Counted from the first letter of the stretch, positions 1 through 6,962 are shown. The stretch: DNA of 10,255 nucleotides from Clostridia bacterium (GCA_017414585.1 JAFQLN010000143.1:1-10255), one strand, 5' to 3'. A program made the numbers and translations. The notes: generated by a model not told the origin, from the letters alone.

Positions 1-53
1 ATTTTCACGACTGTATAATACTTTGTTTCCATTCTGTCCCCTCCGCTTATACA

Positions 54-97
54 GAAAACAGAGCTGCCGCGTGTTTTGGAGCAGCTCCGTTCTGTTT
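54..97 (-). terminator. Rho-independent terminator of the AIM24 gene
   Basis: Just past the stop codon of the minus-strand AIM24 gene, GAGCTGC (61-67) can pair with GCAGCTC (81-87), and flanking AAACAGA/TCTGTTT sequence (56-62 and 91-97) can extend or compete with that stem. On the minus strand the stem runs into a TGTTTTCT tract. The stem is interrupted by a short bulge and the T-tract is not perfect, so the call is moderate. Bases 1-53 hold no gene I can support. Confidence 0.55.
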
Positions 98-103
98 CAT
101 CAA

Positions 104-871
104 TCAGCCTACTTTAATAACCGGCGCAAGAAGTACCTTACCGGTGCCGCGGTATACATTGACCAGTCCTTCACCCGAAGCTGCAGATCCGATAAGGGAT
201 TTGCCGGAGCGTTCTACGGTGAATTCGAGACTGCCGCTCCACGCGATTGCCATGTTTCCGTCGATCTTGAGTACATCGTCCATCAGAGTGATTTCCACCA
301 GTTCTTCTTTCGGGCAGGGGGATTCCAGACAGAGAACACCGCTGCCGGTGATGCCGAGATTGAACAGACCTTCGCCGCCTGCGATTGCGGAAGAAAGATT
401 GGAACGCGGAACCGCTTTCTGCTTCAGTGCGGAATCGCACGCGAGAAACAGACCGTCGTCGAGGACTATGGAACCGCTCCAGTCGGCAACATCGAGCAGA
501 AGAATGTGCTTGTAAGTCGGTTCAAGAACAAGAAGTCCGTCGCCGGTATATTCGGGCTTGATGGCGGATTCTCCGGTCACACTGCCGCGCAGCGCTTTTC
601 CGAAAAGGTCGCCAACGCCTTTGATGCCCGTAGTCGCATTGACATTGCCTGCCATCCACTGCATGGCGCCTGCCTGCACAGTCACATTCGATTTGCGCAG
701 ATCACAGAGAACCTGACGTTTGCGTACATTCATCGCATGGCAGAAATATGCGGTCTGCGCTTCCATGGGTGTTACGCTGAGGTCGCGCTGATACTCAATT
801 ACGGTGAATGCGCCCTGTTCGGCGAGCTTCTTGATATCATCGTTGTCAAGAAAATTCTTGATAGAGAACAT
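104..871 (-). CDS. AIM24 family protein (TIGR00266/DUF124)
   Basis: This encodes 255 aa resembling the bacterial AIM24 family, beta-rich proteins named after a yeast mitochondrial protein; the bacterial function is unsettled. What can be seen is the family pattern: an early aromatic and Met-rich segment (about residues 35-55), the NVTVQAGAMQWMAGN stretch, repeated Gly-rich turns (TGDGLLVLEP, GGEGLFNLGITGSG), and a C-terminal SGEGLVNVYRGTGKVLLAP segment. There is no signal peptide or membrane segment, so a cytoplasmic protein is likely. The length is normal for the family. The ATG at 871 is preceded on the minus strand by GGAAGGGATGG, a reasonable ribosome binding site. The gene appears monocistronic, with its own promoter upstream and a terminator just downstream. 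The family assignment is confident; the role is unknown. Confidence 0.85.
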   Translation of the reverse strand: MFSIKNFLDNDDIKKLAEQGAFTVIEYQRDLSVTPMEAQTAYFCHAMNVRKRQVLCDLRKSNVTVQAGAMQWMAGNVNATTGIKGVGDLFGKALRGSVTGESAIKPEYTGDGLLVLEPTYKHILLLDVADWSGSIVLDDGLFLACDSALKQKAVPRSNLSSAIAGGEGLFNLGITGSGVLCLESPCPKEELVEITLMDDVLKIDGNMAIAWSGSLEFTVERSGKSLIGSAASGEGLVNVYRGTGKVLLAPVIKVG

Positions 872-930
872 AAAACCATCCCTTCCGTCTTCATCGGATT
901 CGTTTTGAAGCTGTTTGGCTTCTGTATATT

Positions 931-959
931 ATTATAGCGAATCCGTCCGGATATTGCAA
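931..959 (-). promoter_or_regulatory. Sigma-A promoter of the AIM24 gene
   Basis: Read on the minus strand, TTGCAA (954-959) is followed after 17 bases by TATAAT (931-936). The -10 is a perfect consensus and the -35 matches 5 of 6. It lies about 60 bases upstream of the AIM24 start and points away from the fucosidase promoter, so the two genes are divergently transcribed from separate promoters. Confidence 0.75.
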
Positions 960-1010
960 TGCCCAAAACAGATTCCGTTCATTTCGCTTTTAATTTCTTC
1001 CGGCTGCATC

Positions 1011-1039
1011 TTGCCAAAATCTGCATAATCTGTTATAAT
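1011..1039 (+). promoter_or_regulatory. Sigma-A promoter of the fucosidase gene
   Basis: TTGCCA (1011-1016), a 17-base spacer and TATAAT (1034-1039) make a near-consensus promoter. The predicted start near 1046 gives a leader of about 65 bases before the ATG at 1112. Just after the start site is an inverted repeat, AGCCG (1049-1053) and CGGCT (1065-1069), which could be an operator half-site pair or a weak leader hairpin. I saw no clear catabolite-responsive (cre) element. Confidence 0.75.
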
Positions 1040-1111
1040 AATTCCATAAGCCGCAGCACAGATACGGCTGACAAACCAGTTTATCCAAGTATATTAGGAA
1101 AGGAAATTGTC

Positions 1112-2464
1112 ATGGCAGATAATATCAAACAGGGACTGCACGGATGCAGTCGTGAAGATGCCTATGTTCGCCCGCAGGATCCGCTGATTCAGGAGCGGCT
1201 GGAATGGTTTCAGGACCAGAAACTCGCTCTTATGATGCATTACGGTCCGTACTCCCAGCTCGGTATGGATGCTTCTTGGTCTCTGTCCGACGGAGACGCT
1301 TCCTGGTCGCGCAGAGATGTGGACTGGGAAAAGGACGGAGAAGCCTACCGCCGGCAGTACACTGATATGTACAAGACATTCAATCCGGTTCGTTTTCAGC
1401 CGGATAAATGGGCGCAGTTTGCAGCAGACAACGGTTTTAAATACCTGATCTTCACAACCAAACACCACGACGGATTCTGTATGTTCGATTCCCAGTACAC
1501 CGACTACAAAATCACCTCTCCCGACTGTCCGTTCCATACACATAAATACGCCGATATCGTCAAGGAAGTCTTCGATGCATTCCGCAAAAAGGATATCGCC
1601 ATTGCCGCATATTTTTCCAAACCCGACTGGCACTGTCCGTGGTACTGGGCAGAAGGCATGGACCGCCCGGTTGCGTACAATCGTAATCCCACCTACACGC
1701 CTGCCGAACATCCTGAAATCTGGGAACAGTTCGCGCAGTTCACGAAAAACCAGATTCTCGAACTGATGCAGAACTATGGCAGAATCGAAATCATCTGGCT
1801 GGACGGCGGTCAGGTCAAGCCGCAGAACGGTCAGGATGTGCACATGAGCGATATTATCGCCGAAGCCAGAAAGATTCAGCCGTGGCTTATTTCCGCAGAC
1901 CGCACCGTAGGCGGCGAAAACGAAAACTACATCACCCCCGAGCAGAGCGTTCCCGACCGTGCGATCCGTGTTCCGTGGGAAAGCTGCGTCACTGTCGGTA
2001 CAAAGTGGGGCTTCCGCTTCGACGACACGTACAAATCCTCCCGCACACTGATCCATATGCTGATTCAAACCATCAGCCGCGGCGGAAATCTCGCACTGAA
2101 TGTCGGTCCGCAGCCGAACGGAGAACTGCCCGCCGGTGCTCTGCGCGAACTGGAAGGACTGGGCGCATGGCTGCGTGCAAACGGTGATGCGGTGTATGCG
2201 ACCCGCGCGGCAGAACAGGAACAGATCGGCAATATCTTCTTTACGAAAAAGGCTGATCAGCTCTACGCTTTCTTCCCGCTTCAGGAAGACGAAGCCCTCT
2301 CCGACACCGTCCTGATTCCCGTCAGCCGCGATGTAACGTGTGTCACCCTTCTTTCCACCGGTGAAAATCTTACCTTCACAAAATCCGACGAAGGTATCTG
2401 CGTTACTCTTCCCGCGACGCTTTCCGGCAAAGACAATCCCGCACCGGTCTTCCGTCTTGCTTAA
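1112..2464 (+). CDS. GH29 alpha-L-fucosidase-like glycoside hydrolase
   Basis: This encodes 450 aa resembling glycoside hydrolase family 29, retaining enzymes that remove alpha-L-fucose from glycans. The N-terminal catalytic TIM barrel shows WFQDQKLALMMHYGPYS (about 32-48), the TTKHHDGFCMFDS substrate-pocket motif (115-127), and IIWLDGG (227-233), where Asp231 is the expected nucleophile. SRGGNLALNVGPQPNGELP in the C-terminal half of the barrel matches the conserved GH29 N-G-N-L-L-L-N-I-G-P segment. The open frame extends upstream to 959, but that would start before the promoter. The ATG at 1112 has AGGAAAGGAAA in front and begins a family-like N-terminus. There is no signal peptide, so the enzyme should act inside the cell on imported small fucosides. 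No transporter or fucose-catabolism gene is adjacent. The exact linkage or sugar specificity cannot be read from the sequence; other GH29-related activities are possible. Confidence 0.88.
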   Translation: MADNIKQGLHGCSREDAYVRPQDPLIQERLEWFQDQKLALMMHYGPYSQLGMDASWSLSDGDASWSRRDVDWEKDGEAYRRQYTDMYKTFNPVRFQPDKWAQFAADNGFKYLIFTTKHHDGFCMFDSQYTDYKITSPDCPFHTHKYADIVKEVFDAFRKKDIAIAAYFSKPDWHCPWYWAEGMDRPVAYNRNPTYTPAEHPEIWEQFAQFTKNQILELMQNYGRIEIIWLDGGQVKPQNGQDVHMSDIIAEARKIQPWLISADRTVGGENENYITPEQSVPDRAIRVPWESCVTVGTKWGFRFDDTYKSSRTLIHMLIQTISRGGNLALNVGPQPNGELPAGALRELEGLGAWLRANGDAVYATRAAEQEQIGNIFFTKKADQLYAFFPLQEDEALSDTVLIPVSRDVTCVTLLSTGENLTFTKSDEGICVTLPATLSGKDNPAPVFRLA

Positions 2465-2480
2465 ACGGCAATTCCAAAAC

Positions 2481-2527
2481 AAAACCGCAGTTTTTCCCAT
2501 TTCTCGGACGGAAAGCCTGCGGTTTTT
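2481..2527. terminator. Bidirectional intrinsic terminator
   Basis: AAAACCGCAG (2481-2490) pairs perfectly with CTGCGGTTTT (2517-2526), giving a 10-bp stem with runs of T on both outgoing strands. It sits between the convergent fucosidase gene and the minus-strand gene at 2537-2971 and should stop transcription from both sides. Confidence 0.85.
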
Positions 2528-2536
2528 CGTTCTGCT

Positions 2537-2971
2537 TTACAGGAATGCGCGCAGTTCTCCTGCCAGCTGTTCCTCCTGCTTGATCAGACGCTTGGTAATA
2601 TCCTTGGAAACTTCATCCGCCGCCTGATACTGGTTCAGATAGCGGTTCAGTGTCTTCACACCCATATTGCAGCCGTCCGTGATCAAATCAGCAATGGTGC
2701 TGTCGGATTCGTTCAGCGCGAGTTTGACACCCGTTTTCATAAACGACATCCCCTGTGCAATGGGATTGGGATTCTTTCCTTCGTCATGGTACTGGTTTAA
2801 AAGCTCGTGAATCTCCGTTTTCAGCTTTTCATGCTCGTTTCTGCAGTTCATCAGCCCTTTTTTCAGCTTCTCGGAATGCACGTAATCCAAAACATCATCA
2901 ATGGATTCCACACCCATCTTGATGCCCGCATCGCATTCCCGCAGGAGCTTGACTGTATCCTGTTCGATCAT
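2537..2971 (-). CDS. Small ferritin-like helical-bundle protein (DUF2383-like)
   Basis: This encodes 144 aa, nearly all predicted helical, with no signal peptide or membrane segment. The layout is four helices of similar length: an N-terminal helix with CDAGIKMGVESIDDVLDYV (about 14-32), a charged helix KGLMNCRNEHEKLKTEIHEL, a short GKNPNPIAQGMSFMKTG turn into a third helix, and a last pair ending in KRLIKQEEQLAGELRAFL. This resembles the DUF2383/PA2169 ferritin-like bundle, but the canonical metal-binding Glu and His pattern is not clear, so metal binding is not claimed. The ATG at 2971 follows GGAGAAAGGGG on the minus strand. The 105-base gap to the TIM-barrel gene upstream has no obvious terminator, so cotranscription is possible. 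That gap contains a small GCAGC/GCTGC hairpin (3000-3015) in the likely leader. Confidence 0.6.
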   Translation of the reverse strand: MIEQDTVKLLRECDAGIKMGVESIDDVLDYVHSEKLKKGLMNCRNEHEKLKTEIHELLNQYHDEGKNPNPIAQGMSFMKTGVKLALNESDSTIADLITDGCNMGVKTLNRYLNQYQAADEVSKDITKRLIKQEEQLAGELRAFL

Positions 2972-3076
2972 CTTTCTTTTCCCCTTTCTCCGTTCTGCGG
3001 CAGCGTTGATGCTGCGGATGTATTATGCGGCTTTTCCCATCCGTTCATACATTCTGCAAAACAAAGAAAATGACAT

Positions 3077-4051
3077 TCAGCAGAATCCGAGTGTGGTTCT
3101 CTGCTGCAGAAGTGCCTGTGCGCGTGCCGCCAGTCCGCCGCCGGAAAGCTCATGGGTCAGGTACTGCGGCTCAATCCGCTCAATCAGGGTCTGTACGGCA
3201 CAATCCGTCCACGGTAGATGCCGGTCGATGCGGAGAATATGGCTGTAATTCACACCGAAGCACGCAAAATAGTCCTCGGGCAGTTCGGGCAGACTTCCGG
3301 TATTTTCCTGCACATATGCACCGCTGAGCGACTGATGCAGGTGCATTGCGCATATTTCCTTCGACAAACTGCCGTTTTTATCCAGCATCGCGTGTATGTA
3401 GTCAATGCCTTCCCGCTCTGTCCGCAGTCTTGTGCAGGTATTCATCAGATGTCCGGTATCGAGAAGAATTCCTTTTTTGGCTGTATGGATCCGATCAAGA
3501 AGACGCGCGGTTTCTTCCGGTTCGGTAAATGTGAAACCGGGCCACCACTGGTTTTCAACGAGGAAAAGGAACGGCCATTCCCTGCCGTCAAGGATCGTGT
3601 TGATCAGTTCAGCCGCCGCGTCTATGACTTCCCGGTTGGTGTGGTCCCAGCGGTAGGTATAGCTTTCCTCCACGGACACATCCGATACATGGAAGACTAC
3701 ATATTTTGCGCCGAGCTGTACCGCTCTTTCAAGATCGTCCCGGTATTGTCTGACCAGGATGTCCGCATCTGTTCCGCCGTAAAACTGCCGGATTGTCTCT
3801 TCATTCCCGAATTTCTCCAGTACCTTCGCTTTTCTGCCGCGGTAAAAATCAAGCCAGTCCGGATAGAAAATCAGGTGGTATCCGCAAAGCAGATCTGCGG
3901 GAAGGGTGTCCGGTATAGCTTCCCCTCCCCAGATTCCTTCGATTCCGCCGCATCCGGAAGACAGAATCTTCTTCCGACAGTCCTCACGATCCGCAAATTC
4001 TTCAAAACTGCCGGCATAGAGCGGCAGATTGATCAGTTCAGTCATGGTCAT
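3077..4051 (-). CDS. Xylose isomerase-like TIM-barrel protein (AP endonuclease 2 superfamily)
   Basis: This encodes 324 aa resembling the sugar phosphate isomerase/epimerase-like TIM barrels (PF01261), metal-dependent enzymes of varied substrates. Strand-end motifs that could supply metal ligands are VEN (Glu166), LLDTGHL (Asp198, His201), AMHLHQSLSG (His237/His239) and THEL (Glu301). Other marked segments are GYHLIFYPDWLDFYRG (57-72) and YVVFHVSDVSVEESYTYR (117-134). The frame opens at a GTG at 4069 without a ribosome binding site. ATG 4051, or ATG 4045 two codons later, follows AAAGGAAAGG and is preferred; the two cannot be separated by eye. The gene has its own TTGACA promoter, back to back with the cobalamin-regulated operon. 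The substrate is unknown. A role linked to cobalamin or metal use is only suggested by position. Confidence 0.8.
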   Translation of the reverse strand: MTMTELINLPLYAGSFEEFADREDCRKKILSSGCGGIEGIWGGEAIPDTLPADLLCGYHLIFYPDWLDFYRGRKAKVLEKFGNEETIRQFYGGTDADILVRQYRDDLERAVQLGAKYVVFHVSDVSVEESYTYRWDHTNREVIDAAAELINTILDGREWPFLFLVENQWWPGFTFTEPEETARLLDRIHTAKKGILLDTGHLMNTCTRLRTEREGIDYIHAMLDKNGSLSKEICAMHLHQSLSGAYVQENTGSLPELPEDYFACFGVNYSHILRIDRHLPWTDCAVQTLIERIEPQYLTHELSGGGLAARAQALLQQRTTLGFC

Positions 4052-4079
4052 ATCCTTTCCTTTGTCCACTGTTTTCTAC

Positions 4080-4108
4080 AGTTTAACCGATTTTTTCTGT
4101 ACTGTCAA
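4080..4108 (-). promoter_or_regulatory. Promoter of the TIM-barrel gene
   Basis: On the minus strand, a perfect TTGACA (4103-4108) is followed after 17 bases by TAAACT (4080-4085), a 4-of-6 match to the -10 box. It lies about 30 bases upstream of the preferred ATG at 4051, so the leader is very short. Confidence 0.6.
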
Positions 4109-4184
4109 GAAGATTTTTCGATTGGGGATTTTCGTTTTTCTGTCTGCTGTTCCCCGCAAGCCGGATGTGATTTTTATCAAAGAC

Positions 4185-4213
4185 TTGACAAAAAATGCGC
4201 GTCCTGTTATAAT
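4185..4213 (+). promoter_or_regulatory. Consensus sigma-A promoter of the cob operon
   Basis: TTGACA (4185-4190), exactly 17 bases, then TATAAT (4208-4213): a perfect match to the sigma-A consensus. Transcription should start near 4220. That leaves a leader of about 320 bases before cobT, which holds a short CGACG/CGTCG hairpin (4219-4237) and then the riboswitch. A promoter this strong fits control exerted mainly after initiation. Confidence 0.88.
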
Positions 4214-4252
4214 ATCAACGACGATATTTCACCGTCGCCAATTGAATATATC

Positions 4253-4399
4253 CGCAGTCTGGTCCGTGCAGAACGCTGCATCAGCCGTTCGGGACAGACA
4301 GTGCCCACAGCACACAGAGGACAAGTTCGGTGCAACTCCGTCGCAACCATCATTACCGTGATTGATTTTATCATAAGTCGGAATACTCACCAGACAGCG
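4253..4399 (+). promoter_or_regulatory. Cobalamin riboswitch aptamer
   Basis: The element lies in the leader of cobT. Its closing stem pairs CGC-A-GTCTGGT (4253-4263) with ACCAGAC-A-GCG (4389-4399), broken only by one A-A mismatch. Inside is the conserved core GGACAAGTTCGGTGCAACTCCG (4319-4340), matching the G-G-G-A-A...C-G-G-T-G-A-A-A-T-C-C-G core of cobalamin aptamers. It is followed by CGCAACC. AAGTCGGAATACTCACC (near 4375-4391) corresponds to the B12 box (consensus AAGCCAGGAGACCTGCC) with several substitutions. Peripheral hairpins GCAG/CTGC and GTGC/GCAC precede the core. The arm between the CCG and CGCAAC looks shorter than in the classic class. By family behaviour it should bind a cobalamin and lower cob operon expression. 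The class (adenosyl-, methyl- or aquocobalamin preferring) cannot be told by eye. Confidence 0.82.
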
Positions 4400-4441
4400 C
4401 AAAGGGAACGCGATTCTTGATCGCCGCATATTTGGAATTGG

Positions 4442-4505
4442 AAAGTGCAGCCGTTTTTCGGAGCAGAAGACTGTTCTCTGCCCCTGAGGATCGCTGTGCT
4501 TTTTT
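4442..4505 (+). terminator. Riboswitch expression platform with intrinsic terminator
   Basis: AAAGTGCAGC (4442-4451) can pair with GCTGTGCTTT (4493-4502), with two G-T wobbles, and T4500-4505 forms the U-tract. The loop carries its own hairpin, GAGCAG/CTGTTC (4461-4476). An alternative pairing of ACAGCG (4394-4399, the riboswitch closing stem) with CGCTGT (4492-4497) would remove the terminator's 3' arm and so act as antiterminator. A further option pairs GCGATTCTT (4410-4418) with GAGGATCGC (4486-4494). Its GATTCTT part can also pair with GAGGATC (4530-4536) over the cobT ribosome binding site. These are hand-drawn pairings, not folded energies. Confidence 0.55.
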
Positions 4506-4540
4506 CTTTCTGTATGTGCCAAACCATCGGAGGATCATCT

Positions 4541-5650
4541 ATGAATTTTTCAGATAAAGAGTTATCCGCACTTCTCTGCTCTATCGGAGCACCTGACAGA
4601 AACGCCATGCTTGCCGCAGAAAAAAGACAGGCTGAACTTGCCAAACCCCCGGGAAGTCTCGGCAGACTGGAAGAGCTGTCCGTCCGTCTTGCAGGCATCA
4701 CGGGACAGGTACACAACACGCTCGATCACAAGGAACTGCTTGTTTTCGCATCTGACAACGGCGTAGTCGAAGAAGGCGTATCCAGTGCACCGCAGTCGGT
4801 TACAGCTGCGCAGACCGTCAATCTCACACGCGCAAAAACCGGGGCGTCCGTCATTGCAAAACATTTCGGCTGCCGGGTGCGGGTGTGCGATGTAGGCGTC
4901 AACGCCGATATCCAAGAAAAAGCTGTAATCAACAAGAAAATCGCATATGGTACCGCAAATATTGCCAAAACAGCAGCGATGTCCCGCAGTCAGGCAGTCG
5001 AAGCGCTTCTCATCGGCGCCGCACTCGCAGAAGAAGCTGTGCATGACGGGGCAGATGTGATCGGTATCGGAGAAATGGGGATCGGGAACACCACGACCTC
5101 CTCTGCGGTTCTTGCCGTTCTGACCGGTGCCGCTATCACCGATGTAACCGGACGCGGCGGCGGCATCACGGATGATAGCTACAGAAAAAAGATCAGCGTT
5201 ATTGAAACTTCAATCCGTATAAACCGTCCCGATCCGGCGGATGTGGTGGATGTTCTTGCCAAAATCGGGGGATTTGATCTTGCAGCGATGTGCGGTGCAT
5301 TCCTCGGAGCCGCAAAAATGCGTGTTCCCGCTGTCATTGACGGTTTTATATCCGTCACAGCCGCACTCTGTGCTGTTCGTCTGTGTCCTGCTGTGCGGGA
5401 TTATCTGATCCCGTCCCATGCATCCTATGAAATCGGCTACCGCATCGCCATGGACGCGCTCGGACTCAAGCCGCTTTTTGATCTCGGTATGCGGCTCGGC
5501 GAAGGAAGCGGATGCCCGATTGCCATGATGATGCTCGACGCAGCCTGTGCTGTCATGAACGATATGGCAACCTTTGACGAAGCCTCCATCAACGATGACT
5601 ATCTCGACCCAATCCGTGCGGAAGATTCCTTCACGGTGAAAGGAGAATAA
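4541..5650 (+). CDS. cobT: Nicotinate-nucleotide:dimethylbenzimidazole phosphoribosyltransferase
   Basis: CobT transfers phosphoribose from nicotinate mononucleotide to a lower-ligand base such as dimethylbenzimidazole, giving alpha-ribazole 5'-phosphate for nucleotide loop assembly. The 369-aa length is typical. Visible motifs are KPPGSLGRLE (35-44), the SDNGV..GVSSAPQSVT base-binding segment (71-88), GEMGIGNTTTSSA (177-189), TGRGGGITD, and RLGEGSG near the C-terminus. Glu321 there is the expected catalytic base, equivalent to Glu317 of the Salmonella enzyme. The frame extends upstream to 4445, but the ATG at 4541 has a GGAGG (4529-4533) seven bases before it and starts the family N-terminus, and 4445 lies inside the regulatory leader. 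It is the first gene of the operon and is downstream of the riboswitch. The base actually used, benzimidazole, purine or phenol, is not revealed. Confidence 0.95.
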   Translation: MNFSDKELSALLCSIGAPDRNAMLAAEKRQAELAKPPGSLGRLEELSVRLAGITGQVHNTLDHKELLVFASDNGVVEEGVSSAPQSVTAAQTVNLTRAKTGASVIAKHFGCRVRVCDVGVNADIQEKAVINKKIAYGTANIAKTAAMSRSQAVEALLIGAALAEEAVHDGADVIGIGEMGIGNTTTSSAVLAVLTGAAITDVTGRGGGITDDSYRKKISVIETSIRINRPDPADVVDVLAKIGGFDLAAMCGAFLGAAKMRVPAVIDGFISVTAALCAVRLCPAVRDYLIPSHASYEIGYRIAMDALGLKPLFDLGMRLGEGSGCPIAMMMLDAACAVMNDMATFDEASINDDYLDPIRAEDSFTVKGE

Positions 5651-5651
5651 C

Positions 5652-6197
5652 ATGAATATACTGATTTCGGGCGGATGCAAAAACGGCAAATCGAGCTTTG
5701 CGCAGGATATTGCCGTCAAGCTCTCTCCGAACGGAAAGCGTTTTTATGTGGCAACCATGATCCCTTACGACCGGGAAGATCATGAGCGTGTCGCCCGCCA
5801 TCTCCAAGACCGCGCCGGCATGGGCTTTGAAACACTGGAAATTTCCAAGGATATTGCTTCCGCGCTTTCTCTTGCCGGAACGGACGCCACCTTGCTCATT
5901 GACAGTGTAACCGCGCTCCTTCTGAACGAGCTGTTCCCCGAAAGTCACAACGGCAATGCCGATCCGGAAGCTGTCACCCGATGCAGAACGGGACTTTTGG
6001 AAATCGCGCAGAAAGCCGGCAATGCGGTCTTTGTGACGGATTATATTTATTCCGATGCCGCGCGTTATGATGACTTCACCGAAAATTACCGTGCTTCTCT
6101 GGCGGCACTCGACCGTGCGCTTGCCGAAGTGTGCGATACAGTCATCGAGCTGTGCGCCTCCAACGTGATCGTTCACAAGGGAGGACTTGTGCAATGA
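5652..6197 (+). CDS. cobU: Adenosylcobinamide kinase / guanylyltransferase, CobU family
   Basis: CobU phosphorylates adenosylcobinamide and then transfers GMP to give adenosylcobinamide-GDP. The 181-aa protein begins with an intact P-loop, GGCKNGKSS (7-15), followed by YVATMIPYDREDHERVARH, where His50 aligns with the guanylylated His46 of Salmonella CobU. LLIDSVTALLLNELF (81-95) matches the second nucleotide-site motif. The usual N-E-V-G-x-G-I-V-P motif is not recognisable; its place is taken by VTDYIYSDAARYDDFTENYR (128-147). The gene starts one base after the cobT stop, with AAAGGAG inside the cobT end, and its stop overlaps the cobS start in ATGA, implying coupled translation. A second, shorter CobU-like protein is encoded two genes downstream and keeps the motif missing here. 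Confidence 0.88.
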   Translation: MNILISGGCKNGKSSFAQDIAVKLSPNGKRFYVATMIPYDREDHERVARHLQDRAGMGFETLEISKDIASALSLAGTDATLLIDSVTALLLNELFPESHNGNADPEAVTRCRTGLLEIAQKAGNAVFVTDYIYSDAARYDDFTENYRASLAALDRALAEVCDTVIELCASNVIVHKGGLVQ

Positions 6198-6943
6198 AGA
6201 AATACTTCCGCGCCTGCATGATGTCAATGACCATGTTCTGCGCCATTCCCTGTCCGTATCACGGATGGGATGAAGAAGCCCGTCCGCTCATGACCCTGTT
6301 TCTGCCTCTTGTCGGTGCGTGGATCGGGATTCTCTGGACGCTGACCGCTTACCTGATTGACTGGCTGGGTCTGCCTGTTCTGGTCGGTGCGGCGATTCTC
6401 TGTGCCTTTCCGTTTCTCATAACCGGCGGTATGCACATGGACGGTTATCTCGATGTGACCGACGCCGTAAAATCGTGGCGCGATCCCGATGAACGCCGGC
6501 GAATTCTGAAGGACCCGAATGTCGGTTCGTTCGCTGTGATCGCCGGTCTTCTTCTGGTGATGGCGCAGTTTGCCCTGTTCGCATCTGCAAAGGAAGACGC
6601 CAATCTCTTTACACTGACGCTCATTCCCATCGTCTCCCGCTCCATGGCAGGACTGTGCGTAACCGTTCTGCGTCCGCTGACAACCAGTGAATATGCGGGT
6701 ACTTACAAAAAAGGCGTAAAAAAGTCCCATGCGGCTGTATTCGCGGTCATTCTTGTTCTTGCATCTGCCGCAGGGTTTATCTTTCTCGGAAAATACGGAT
6801 TCGCATCGCTGGCGGTTATTGCAGGTTATCTTCTGCATCTGCGCCGTGCGTTCCGCTCTCTGAACGGGATGTCGGGCGATGTATCCGGTTATGCACTCAC
6901 ATTCGGCGAGCTTTGCGGCATCGCTGTATTTGCTTTGATCTGA
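6194..6943 (+). CDS. cobS: Adenosylcobinamide-GDP ribazoletransferase (cobalamin synthase)
   Basis: CobS is the membrane enzyme that joins adenosylcobinamide-GDP to alpha-ribazole (phosphate), completing the lower ligand loop. The 249-aa protein carries the family signature GGMHMDGYLDVTDA (78-91, usually G-G-L-H-x-D-G-x-x-D-x-x-D), whose acidic residues are expected to bind metal. It also has RILKDPNVGSFAVI (103-116) and LNGMSGDVSGYALTFGE near the C-terminus. Several hydrophobic segments (about 32-55, 60-77, 112-130, 136-158, and two or more after 175) indicate a polytopic membrane protein. The frame opens at 6131, but the ATG at 6194 overlaps the cobU stop and has GGGAGG upstream. The length is typical. 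Confidence 0.94.
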   Translation: MKKYFRACMMSMTMFCAIPCPYHGWDEEARPLMTLFLPLVGAWIGILWTLTAYLIDWLGLPVLVGAAILCAFPFLITGGMHMDGYLDVTDAVKSWRDPDERRRILKDPNVGSFAVIAGLLLVMAQFALFASAKEDANLFTLTLIPIVSRSMAGLCVTVLRPLTTSEYAGTYKKGVKKSHAAVFAVILVLASAAGFIFLGKYGFASLAVIAGYLLHLRRAFRSLNGMSGDVSGYALTFGELCGIAVFALI

Positions 6944-6962
6944 TAACAGACGGAGGTATTGT

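Noticed and set aside
14..19. An isolated TATAAT near the left edge that could be a -10 box.
   Set aside because: The matching -35 would fall off the window, and no plus-strand gene follows; only the antisense of the AIM24 gene lies downstream.
23..937. A 304-codon plus-strand frame opposite the AIM24 gene.
   Set aside because: It is antisense to a recognisable family member and runs through that gene's terminator and promoter.
1094..2500. A 468-codon minus-strand frame opposite the fucosidase gene.
   Set aside because: It covers the whole GH29 gene in antisense, crosses the fucosidase start and runs into the shared terminator region, and its protein shows no recognisable family.
3218..4420. 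A 400-codon plus-strand frame opposite the TIM-barrel gene and extending through the cob promoter and riboswitch.
   Set aside because: It runs through clear regulatory sequence and is antisense to a well-supported enzyme. It has no ribosome binding site of note.
4445..4540. An upstream extension of cobT giving 32 more residues.
   Set aside because: The extension lies inside the riboswitch expression platform, has no ribosome binding site, and does not resemble the CobT N-terminus, whereas the ATG at 4541 has GGAGG at good spacing.
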